DNA of 64,000 nucleotides from Escarpia spicata (Eukaryota; Annelida; Polychaeta; Sabellida; Siboglinidae): NCBI GenBank assembly GCA_963995525.1, contig OZ023213.1, positions 38,679,449 to 38,743,448 of the forward strand, read 5' to 3'. Shown piece by piece: positions 27,601 to 37,186 of this stretch (position 1 is its first letter; each line of letters starts with the position of its first letter). The notes under the pieces were generated by a model. It saw only the letters and a program-made list of their open reading frames with translations, ran no database searches and was not told where the DNA came from. The position numbers and the translations under genes were made by a program.

Positions 27601-28355
27601 AAAAGGTTGTCCTAACAACTGGGCCAGTGACCAGTCAAAATTTATTAATACGAGTAGGCTGGAAACATTTGTGATGGGTTTGGGGTGTCTGGAAATCAAA
27701 TGTTGGACATTTGAAGTTTGGTCCATTTTCACTGTTCATAATTATGTCAGCAATACTTTTTTTTAATATATTTCAGTGCAAATAATTTGAAGATGTATAT
27801 GACTGCCTTTTTTCCTGGGCAACGCCGTGTAACTCAGCTAGTTAGAGATAACATATGCATAACATTAAAAATGACATGTGTAACATTGTGTTGAAAACAC
27901 ATTGTGTTTTGTCTTGTTGACAAACTAATATAATCATGCTACCTTGTGACATTGCTTTACATAAGTTTTGTCCTAGTGGACCTGATGTGCTGATTTTATT
28001 CTTTAAAAATGAAGGTGATATATTATAAACAGTTGTTGCAAATAAAGTGCCATTCGAAAAATAAAATGGGTCATAGGTATTTTATTTTACAAATAACACT
28101 GACATTGCAGCTGTCTTCATGCTAACGCTAATGTCAACAGCATTATTTGGAACCTATCTTGAGGCCATGTTCACCTAACAGCTGTATACACATAGTCCAG
28201 TACCGGTGCACTGTGCAGTCACTGTCTGGGAGAGGTTGACAACTTGGGGTCAATTACAGGATCCTTTGTCCCTGTGGTATATATAGCCCCAATGATACCT
28301 CTATTGTCACATAGTCAAACAGCATGCCTGTGGATGGACTGTAATGTTATGTTGC

Positions 28356-28502
28356 GTTCCAATCACCTCGTGTATAACGTGAATACGACATGACGAACTG
28401 GAAAGTTCACGGGCTCCTCGAGTTTACCACTTGTAAATTTATGCAACTGGGTCAAGTAGTGGTTCGAAGTCGCATTCACGATATACACGAGGTAATTGGA
28501 AC
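28356..28502. mobile_element. 147-bp MITE-like inverted-repeat element
   Basis: Terminal inverted repeats of about 34 bp (31 of 34 matching), beginning GTTCCAATYACCTCGTGTAT at both ends, surround a short spacer. Size and structure fit a non-autonomous DNA transposon. No clear target-site duplication is visible. Confidence 0.7.
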
Positions 28503-29559
28503 TCAGCATTATGCTGACCCTCGGAACACAACATAAGAACGCAGCATTAGAACGCAGCATAAGACTCTCCCAGCAAGGGTCCCCTTACTTGACCTTATGT
28601 AGAATGTAACACAGGACAGTTAAGCATATCTGATAATTACTGGTACACATCGTAGCAATTGTGCTGTAGAGAAATTAGCACAGGTTTTTACTATCAGATT
28701 GATTTTGTACAACATATTACATTACGTGAAATTACAGAGAACCATTATGCCCATAACACTATTATTCACAGGCAGACCAGTTCAATTAGTTACTGGAAAG
28801 AAAGTAACATACATAAAGCACACTGTTACTTTTGTATTAAATTAAAGATTTGTGTTTGAAATTTACTTATAGGTCATTCTGTGTCTAATCAACACAGGCT
28901 GTTGCCGATGACATCAACTAAAATCCGCACAGATTTTCCGTTTCCAAAGCGCCACCGGATTTAACTGTTCTTGCCTCAAGTTCTTACCTCAAGAACGATA
29001 AATATTTGTCCATAATTGAGCATAGCATTGAGACCGTCTCAATATTTTTTCTATAGTGATTTTCCAATAAATCAAAATAACAGAGTATATAATATACAAT
29101 ACAGTAACACCAAAGACACCGAAGCCGGTTTGGGTTAAGGGGCCCTTTTTGAACGTTGTTCCCTTGTTTAGTTGTAGTTATTTATTGACGTCCTATGCGG
29201 TATAATTATGTTATACCGAATCCAGACATATGACGATATCGTAATTTTCTTCAGTGTTTTAGTTGCAGTCTTCTGGCAGCAGTACTCTTACTCCAAAAAA
29301 TTTCGCGTGTAAAACGTGAATTTGTCAAAACTGTTTACGTCAGGCACCAATGATATAATTATAAAACATTTGCACTACCACTGCCTGGAGCCTTTCCAAA
29401 TTGTTTTTAAAGGTATAAACGCATTGCGCGTTATTTTTCTGAACTTGCGTACGAATGTCAAACGGTGCTCTGTTGTATTGTGTCACATTTTTTTGGCACT
29501 GGTGCAATAACTAACACCAAAAACAAACATGTAGTACACAACACGTGACATTGGCTGTA
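28503..29559. other. Unassigned DNA upstream of the peptide gene
   Basis: No gene is supported. A TTAAGGGGCCCTTTTTGAACG... block at about 29135 resembles a repeat end at 34556. The remainder may hold regulatory sequence of the downstream gene. Confidence 0.4.
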
Positions 29560-29630
29560 GTCAGTTAAAAGGCCAACTCCTTTCTCTCAATACATTCGAC
29601 TATTGCAGCAGTTCTTGACGTGTGATACAG
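29560..29630 (+). promoter_or_regulatory. Predicted core promoter and 5' UTR exon of the peptide gene
   Basis: A weak TATA-like CAGTTAAAAGG at about 29562-29572 is followed by a short untranslated exon. That exon ends at 29630 with a strong donor (CAG/GTAAGAG). Its acceptor is TTTTACAG at 29730-29737, three bases before the start codon. The transcription start is not determined; a position near 29590-29600 is inferred from spacing. Confidence 0.4.
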
Positions 29631-29740
29631 GTAAGAGTACTCTTGCGCTAGTTTATACATTGCACATTTAAAACTTGAAAATTACTTAAAGTCGCTCTTC
29701 TCTTGAGAAACAATGTGGATTTAACTTTATTTTACAGACA

Positions 29741-32700
29741 ATGCGCGCCGCCATCCTCCTTCTGTTTGCGTGTGTCGCGCTGCCGGCATTGGCTGATGAC
29801 ACTGCGGCTCAGTTGGAAAACACGGTAATACAAGCTGTCTATACAAACTCACTTACTTCACATAAACTTGTCTTCGCCATGCGAACGTACAACGAGAAAT
29901 AACTAAAATAACTGTGTTTAGCAAATGCAGTTACCTGCTTCAGTTATTTAAAAATCAACTAATCTCTATATGTTGTATAAGTCATATTGAAATCATTTGA
30001 AAGTCCATTTGATATGCTTATTGTCAATAATTACTTTATTCAAGCAACACATTATTACAAAGAATTATTAGAGCGATATTCTGCCAGTGTTAAACTGAGA
30101 TAATGTTGCTTCTATGTTTTACTAGGATGTTGATTCTTCTCCAAGTCTGACTGAAGTCGGCGACGATATATCCGGTATGTTTTGGAAGACGTATATATTT
30201 TATTTTACTTTAGATCAATGAAATCATCATTATTTCATTTACATTATAAAACAGCTTTGTGTCACAAATATATTAATAATAATGGTGTTGCTATTCAAGG
30301 AATAACGTGATATCTAAACAAATTTGGCATTATAACAGTAGTAAGACCTGCGACTACTGCACAAGTCAGCTGTATGTAGTGCAAGTCGATTTTGCAAATT
30401 CACACTTCAATACCTTGTGTGGTGCATGCTTTGCACTAGGTGCGATGAAATGCGCAATGGTTGTATGAGCAACTTTCTGTTAGTTTTTTGAACCCCTCAA
30501 CACACGCCAATCTCAAGCTCATTCCATAGATTCTTGACCTGGATCAGATCAAGTGAATAAGGCATCTACAGGGAGAAGACATAGATGCATTGTGACTCCC
30601 GTTAATCAACAGTTATATGGTATACAGAACTGCCTGCTTACGCCATCACGCTCGGTTCGACCGACAATTGCACGGTCTCCTTGCAGCCAAGTAACGACTG
30701 TGAATTCCCTCTAACATCTAAGTTTCTGATTCGGTTGTTGTGGCCGCTGTGGATGGTGTTACCACATGATAAATGAAAACTTATCCAACGTGCCAATAGT
30801 TTGTTGCATTCGTCACTTGATAACCACGACATGTTGATCCCTCAAACTCAAAGAGTTGGCTTATCTATTGTTTATTCCAAGACTGCCCACGTTATTACAT
30901 AAAACTGTCCACTTGTTCGTTGACCAATTGACTTTCACCAAAATGAGGTGATTAATACCTGTCTATTGGCACACCAAAACGTGTCGTGGACATATATTTT
31001 ATGATTGTCTGGCTAGTTGCTAGAAACCTAAACCAATTAATTCATGCCAAAAATCCACCCAACATAGCCATTAGAGAAATAAGCGTAAAGTAAAAGTGGT
31101 AAGTGTTTTGTTGATGAGTATTAAGTACACAATTTAAATATTAATATAACATCTATCAAGGTAGAATTGTGCTTTGATCCGAAGTCGTGTACGTTGACAA
31201 TGAATTTTAAAGAACGGAAATTCCATTATATCCCAGTCTCACGCCGGATCACATCCTCAAAATGCACACATCTGTTTTATGTTTAGTCTACTTTGTCAAA
31301 GATTATATTTCGTTTATATTTTCTTGTAAGATCGCTACAAGAGAGAGAACGACCAAGTTTCGATTCTGCGGAGGATACTGAGACGTAAGTCTAACTACAC
31401 GTTCCACTACACCATTAAATGTTGCATAATAACAATGTGCATGCATTATGCAGTTTAGCTTATGAAATCGAACCATTAATATATATTATATTTGGTCGAA
31501 AACGGACATTGCAAGTATTGTTAATATTATGGTCGCCCGAGGGCGCTGCGCCCTATACCGCGGCCTAAGTTAGAGAAGACAATTTTGTGATGTTGAACTC
31601 TTGCATTTATGATAATAAAACACATCCCAGCAAGATGTTTAATGTATTACTGTGGACTGTTTTTATTCGCGCGTGTGTGTTTGTGAGTGACAAACTGCTG
31701 AACAAAATTGTATAGGGCGAACAACATAGCTTTGTGTGTGACACTTTGCCAATGTGTAATTATTATATATGCAAATGGTTATGGGTTTGATGCGATGGAG
31801 TTGTACTAGTATTACTATTATAACTATCATTGTAATTATTATTATTATTATTAACGTATGGTGACACCCCTTACTAGTATACATGTTATCATAACATTAT
31901 GTTTGACAGTTTAAATTTGACTTTATATCAAACTATATATAGTTGTTTCTTTTTGTTTTTGGTCACGATCACACCACAGGAGAACATAAGAGGTCAACGG
32001 GTGGAAGATGTTCACTACGTACGTTGATTGTAGTCGGGGGTTAGTCGATGGCGGTCTGACGTATTCGAAAGTGTTCAAGTTTACGTGATAATGACGTTAC
32101 GTCGACTTCCAGTAAGCGTATCCGGTGTAGGTCGGTGAAGTGGGTACATGGCAGTCGGAGGGAGTCCGGTTTGCTTTAGTCTGGTCTGGTTTGGAGGGGG
32201 GGGGACAAAAAGTGTATCCCGGTCATTGGTGTGGCTTCTACATATTATGTAGGTAGTATGGATTCAAAAGGTGATTTTTGACATTTTTTTAAAAGGACTT
32301 TCTTTGCTATTTATGTACTTTCATATCCTTACCTCAATATGCAGTTAGTATATTAGCTGAAAAAGTATTAAAAAGTGGCAATATTTAGGTTTCTTCGGAT
32401 GCCTTTGACAGAATTTGGTTATAAAAAAGGCACGATGACTGTCCGAAAGGTGAAGATTCATTTTTGCTGTGAGTACTTAAAGTTGCTGCGCTCTAGTAGA
32501 ATAAATACTGGGTATAACTGCAAAACATTTTGCACCACAGTGCTTAATGAGTATATCTACTGCACGAATTAAAAGAAATCATAATATATTTAATGGTTTC
32601 TGAATTATAGGCGTTAATTATGTAAAAAAGTTACACAAAATAGTTTTTTTCAACACAAAATCTTTTTTCACGTAAACAACACAACATATCTGATTTCTGT

Positions 32701-33291
32701 GATATTTAAGCAGTAGATATGCATAACAGTAATCCCTGTGCTAAATTACAAGCTTGTAAATTTAATACGTTTTTGGTTAGAGCGCGGCAAAAAATACCTA
32801 ATTTTCCCTATTATGGCGGCCATATTGGATACCTAATTTGCAAAATTTATGCGAAACATTAATAAAAACCTTAACTATGTTGGTATGTGTTTGTATACCA
32901 AATATGGTTGATCTGTGTTGAAAACTAAAGATTTTTGGTGGAATCCATACTACCTACCTTAAAGATATTTGGTGAGGATTTCTTATTGTATATTGAAAGC
33001 ATTACGAAAAAAGTCAGCCACATACTATATCAAGTTTGACGTATGTATGCTAGTTAGTATAGCAAATGTAGTCTACGTAATGACAAAGATAGTATTTCAG
33101 TGCGTTAATTACTTTTATGCTAATATTAATTAGAGCAGCTCAGCCACTTTGTTAACCGAATCAATATTGTCTGTGCAATTCATTTTGCAGATGGTTGTAG
33201 CATTACATGCCGTAAAGGCAGTTGCAGTTGCCATGGCAGATGCTGCTGCAGATGCTCCTGGTGGGGTCGTCCGATATGCAAGCATCGATGA
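29741..33291 (+). CDS. Secreted cysteine-rich cationic peptide precursor (antimicrobial-peptide-like), four coding exons
   Basis: The coding exons are predicted by eye: 29741-29824, 30126-30174, 31331-31384 and 33191-33291, with introns GT...AG throughout (donors ACG/GTAATA, CCG/GTATGT, GAC/GTAAGT; acceptors TTTACTAG, TTGTAAG, TTTTGCAG) and compatible phases 0, 1, 1. The product has 95 residues. Residues 1-18 are a textbook signal peptide (MRAAILLLFACVALPALA). Residues 19-47 are acidic. Lys48-Arg49 is a likely convertase site. The remaining 46 residues are basic, with ILRRILR followed by nine cysteines at 65, 69, 74, 76, 80, 81, 82, 84 and 92, including a CCC triplet and a Trp-Trp pair. Signal, acidic pro-part and cationic Cys-rich end is the layout of several marine-invertebrate antimicrobial peptides, but the cysteine spacing matches none I recognise. 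A toxin-like or other secreted peptide role is not excluded. Confidence 0.7.
31331..31640 (+). other. Alternative terminal exon of the peptide gene
   Basis: If the donor at 31385 is not used, the third coding exon reads on without a break to TAG at 31456-31458. This replaces the nine-cysteine end by a 24-residue tail that contains TIKCCIITMC. A poly(A) signal AATAAA follows at 31614-31619. The sequence around that signal (about 31590-31655) is clearly homologous to the 3' end of the main transcript (33467-33530): both have ACTCTTGCATTT followed by GATAATAAAAC. So a second, separately terminated isoform, or a remnant of a duplicated last exon, is likely. Confidence 0.5.
31614..31619 (+). terminator. 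Poly(A) signal of the alternative 3' end
   Basis: AATAAA in a context (GATAATAAAACACATCCCAG) that matches the poly(A) region of the main 3' end at 33493. Confidence 0.55.
32250..32956. mobile_element. 0.7 kb terminal-inverted-repeat element in the last intron of the peptide gene
   Basis: A perfect 16-base inverted repeat, TAGGTAGTATGGATTC at 32250-32265 and its complement at 32941-32956, bounds 707 bp with no coding capacity. The interior is AT-rich and includes a GGCGGCCATATTGG stretch. It has the structure of a non-autonomous DNA transposon. A target duplication could not be identified. Confidence 0.6.
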
Positions 33292-33492
33292 GGCCACCAA
33301 AACATGTGCAGGACCGTCCGGAACCCAACGGACTGCGATGTGACTGTCATACGCGTCAAGTACCGTTGAAGTAACTGGAGCAGGGCTTTTGCAGCCAATG
33401 TTTTGCTTCAATTCGGTTGGGCGCTGCACTCTATAGCGTGACTAATTGCGCATAAAAAAGCGTTGCATTGTTGTACTCTTGCATTTGTCGAT

Positions 33493-33498
33493 AATAAA
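33493..33498 (+). terminator. Poly(A) signal of the peptide gene
   Basis: AATAAA about 200 bp after the stop codon, within the 3' segment shared with 14047-14320, 24639-24912 and 31590-31655. Confidence 0.6.
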
Positions 33499-33550
33499 AC
33501 GCATTCCATCAAAGTGTCTAACTTATTAGTCATATTAGGAGAATATTATG

Positions 33551-34590
33551 CAAAACGGGCCCCCTGCCCAAAATGTATTAGATTTTTTAAACATGGAGAG
33601 TTTGTATTAATTATTAACCTGAGGCTGTGATGTGCGCCCAAAACGGGCCCCTATGTCCGCTATGATAACATGGGTTCGCGATTGTTGATATGCGGTTAAT
33701 ACAATACACACACCTGCATTTGTAAGGTTTTATGGTATTACATTATTTTACATAGGATATTACATATTACCCAGTTATACGATAATAATAAAAATAATAA
33801 CAAAATTATTAAGCAAAACGATAATATTACTAGTACATTTTATAAATATATAATGTCAATATGAGCTGTATGGATACAACATATATATTATAAAGTAGGG
33901 TAATATATAGGTATGTTGTCAAGTTGAATGTGTCACCTAACCATGATAATAAACCCCATCTATACTAGCAGGAGATCAATCAACACAGTGAAAGTCGAGT
34001 AACTGAGAAAAGACATGCATCAACACGCTCAGGCCATAAAAACGTCAACTTCGATTGAGAATAAAATGTAAAAAAAGTCCTACAACGCATAAGGACCCTC
34101 AAACCAACATGAATTGAACTACAGGAGGAAGGAAGCGATCGTTTGCCATGCCACTGCGATGTCTCGTAGCTTCGAAAACATGCGAGATAACTGGGTACAA
34201 AACAACAATGCACCAACTGTTTTCGGACAGTAAGGACGGGGAAGAATGAATAGAATGTGACTAATATGCGCCGTGGGCACACCATGACTGGCCAGGGTCC
34301 TAATATGTACAATGTGTTTGCGAAATGTGTGACGATGGCTAAATAATACAAATGGATGAGCAGGGAGCCCGTTTTGGGCGGACCTTTTTAGCAAGTAAAA
34401 AATCGGGTGGTGTTCTGAAACATCCCGTAGATACAGGGATGTCAAAAGAAATACGCACAATTTTAGCACAGACTTAGTAAGATCAATGGAGAATATGGTT
34501 CCTTAGAGAACAATTTATTAGAATGAAACATTTCAACTTGATAACAAATCTCGCTTAAGGGGCCCGTTTTGCACGCCGTTCCCCTATAAT
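33551..34590. repeat. Region bounded by GGGGCCCGTTTTG repeats
   Basis: The motif CAAAACGGGCCCC occurs at about 33551 and 33639. Its complement occurs at about 34366 and 34559, and a related block lies at about 29136. The outer pair is inverted, which suggests termini of a DNA element about 1.0 kb long. Frames inside (for example on the minus strand at 33980-34351) match nothing I know. Confidence 0.5.
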
Positions 34591-34599
34591 GAATTACTC

Positions 34600-34812
34600 T
34601 TATAAACTAATTAATAATGGAAAGACGAACATTCCCAATATTAAAAAGCTTGTCGTCAACGACATAGACTTAAATTACAATGAATAAATTGCTAATGCAA
34701 TTAACCAACATTTCGCTGTAATTGGCAAAGAAATGTCAAAGTTGTGTTCTCAGGGAAATGAATGTAGGCAATTTATAGATGACCCAATAAACAATATTAT
34801 GGATTTTTAACA
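34600..34812 (+). pseudogene. LINE ORF2 linker fragment
   Basis: A single frame (one stop) reads NIKKLVVNDIDLNYNE, then IANAINQHFAVIGKEM and FIDDPINN. This resembles the segment between endonuclease and RT in CR1/L2-type LINEs. It is a short isolated fragment ending at a (TA)n tract. Confidence 0.5.
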
Positions 34813-34859
34813 GTTTGCCAACAATACGTAATCAATGAATAATGAAAGCTAGTTCTTTC

Positions 34860-34863
<4 letters not shown>

Positions 34864-34925
<62 letters not shown>
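34864..34925. repeat. (TA)n microsatellite
   Basis: About 60 bp of TA at the left edge of the long inverted repeat. Confidence 0.95.
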
Positions 34926-34928
<3 letters not shown>

Positions 34929-37085
34929 CGTTATCTTAGTGATGAAGATGATTATGACTATGATGACGAAGATGAAGACGTTGAGGGTCATTATTATTAC
35001 GATCATCAGGACGATGAGAATGACATCCTCAACCTCACTATTCTCCTCGACCTCATCGTCATTCTCACGTGCATCCCTATGACGGCTAGCCATGCTGACA
35101 TCCTGTTGATCTTCACTAAAGTATACTTAACAAGGATTCTGAGAACAAGTCAGCCGTTAGTTTTCTGGGAGAACACACGGAATGCCGTTCATATAGCCTC
35201 CCAGGTAACGCAGTAACGACATGTCAGCAAACAATAGGACCGAATCAGAAAGTGTGGCAGGGAAGAGGGGGGAGATTAAAAGGGTCATCTCAACAAATGA
35301 AAGGAATACACTACTCTAAATTAATCGATCATCTGAAACAAATATTTAAGGATCATTAAAGCATGCTTAGAAATGAAATACCTAATCATCATTTGATCAA
35401 ATTAAGGGGTCACCTCAAACAATATAAAGGAAATTTCAAGGAAATTTCAAAATTCATTGATAACAATTGATATTAAAAAATACTACAAATTTAAGGGTAA
35501 TGGGTAATATCAAACTAATAATAATTATTATTATTAGCAAATGGAACAGTTGAAACAATTAAAGAATAAAAAACTGTTAAAGTTAAGTGTAGTTTCACTC
35601 GACTTCATTCATATGAACGAATAAGGAGCACCTAATGTATTTTAAAGTATGCCTAATATTAAGGGATTATATCAAAAACAAATTTGAAAGTGTAATTTAA
35701 AAAGGAGTCATTAAGATGTCATTTCATAATGCTAACTGCTCATCTCAACACATGATATGGGCGTCTCATAATAAAACAAAGTGGTCTTCTTGAAAAAAAG
35801 TTAGTTAAATTAGGGGGTCATCTCATAACAAGGCATGGTTTTCCTAAAAAATATCGTTACATAATATGTTAGTAGTTATTAGCACATTAGCGAGCTGATA
35901 GTCTCAACAAATTAAATTTACACGATCAGCCAGTTCATTTTAATCAATACCTGTATATCTGGAAACATTCCCTTAAATTAGTTGAGAAGACCTTTTTATT
36001 TGTGAGATGATCCTTTATTATTTTAAGATTATCCTTTAATTCATTGAGACGAACACCTTGTTCATTTTAATGAACATTTACATTTTTGATGTGACCTTTG
36101 AAGAGAAAAACTCCTTTATTGAAACATGAACAGTTATTGTTTTGAGACGATCCGTTAATGTGTTAATGACTTCTTAACATATTTTGTAATGATACTTTTT
36201 TGAGAAGACCCATTCTTTTTATGAGCTGTACCCTTAATTTAATTAACTTTTTCGAGAACATGGTCTTGATTCTATGAGATGACCACGCCCTGTATTGCGA
36301 AGACCCCTTAATGACATATTTTTTTATTATTCTTTAGATTGTTTTTGATATAATCCCTTAATATCAGGCATATTTAAAATACAGGTGCTCGGTGTTCGTT
36401 TATATGAATGAAGTCGAATAAAATTACACTTAACATTAAGTTAGTTTTTTTAAAGATTACCCCTTAATTGTTTCAGCTGTTCGTTATTATTATTATTATT
36501 TTGAAATTAGCCATTACCCTTAAGTTTCTACTAACTTCATAATATCACTCCGTAACATTGCATTTTGAGATTTCCCCTAAATTATTTGAGAAGACCACTT
36601 AATTTGATCATATGATGATTAATGAACGTCAACTGGACGTCAGCATGGTTAGCCGTTAGGATGTCATTGTCGTTGTCCTCATCATCGCAATAATAATTAC
36701 CTTCATGGTCATCATCTTTATCATCATAATCATCATCATTATCATTGTTGTCGCCGTCGTCATCTTCATAGTCATAATCATCAACACCTTCATATCACTA
36801 AGACGACGCCTTCATTGTCTTCATCTTCGTCCTCCTCGTCATCACTATTATTTATTACCCTCATAATCACTGACGTTATCAACATTATTAACATTGTCTT
36901 AATTAATATCATTATAATCATCATCATAATAATCATAATCACCATCGTTACTAAGGTGACCCCTTAATTGTCGTCATTGTCATCGTAATCATTTATCATC
37001 CTCATCATCACTGTCTTCGGTATCATTACTAACATCATCACCATCACCTTCAATATCATCGTCATCATTATCAACTTAGTCATTT
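34926..37085. repeat. 2.1 kb imperfect long inverted repeat (foldback-like element)
   Basis: The left arm (about 34926-35900) and right arm (about 36000-37085) are reverse complements at roughly 75-80 percent over long stretches. Examples are GACTTCATTCATATGAACGA (35607-35626) against its complement near 36400, GGCTAGCCATGCTGACATCC (about 35080) against its complement near 36640, and GATGA-rich sequence on the left against TCATC-rich sequence on the right. The AT-rich core is built from degenerate iterations of a phrase like TTAAGGGGTCATCTCAAA every 25-30 bases. The acidic Asp-rich frame through the GATGA tract is an artefact of the repeat. Confidence 0.75.
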
Positions 37086-37086
37086 T

Positions 37087-37176
37087 TATTACATTACCTG
37101 TCAAATGATTACATTACCGGTCGATTATTACATTACTGGTCGATTATTACATTACCGGTCAATTATTACATTACGG
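37087..37176. repeat. 19-bp minisatellite
   Basis: Four to five tandem copies of approximately ATTATTACATTACCGGTCG, just right of the long inverted repeat. Confidence 0.9.
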
Positions 37177-37186
37177 GTTGTAATAC

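Noticed and set aside
33289..33369. Selenocysteine at the in-frame TGA at 33289
   Set aside because: An open frame continues after it, but no SECIS-like element was recognised by eye and the downstream codons show mostly non-synonymous change between copies. A 3' UTR or lost extension explains it more simply.
33980..34469. Minus-strand frames of about 120 residues
   Set aside because: They lie inside the GGGGCCCGTTTTG-bounded repeat, overlap each other in different frames and show no recognised domain.
34842..35216. Acidic Asp/Glu-rich protein frame next to the TA tract
   Set aside because: It starts in (TA)n and runs through a GATGA repeat that is one arm of the long inverted repeat; there is no domain and no independent support.
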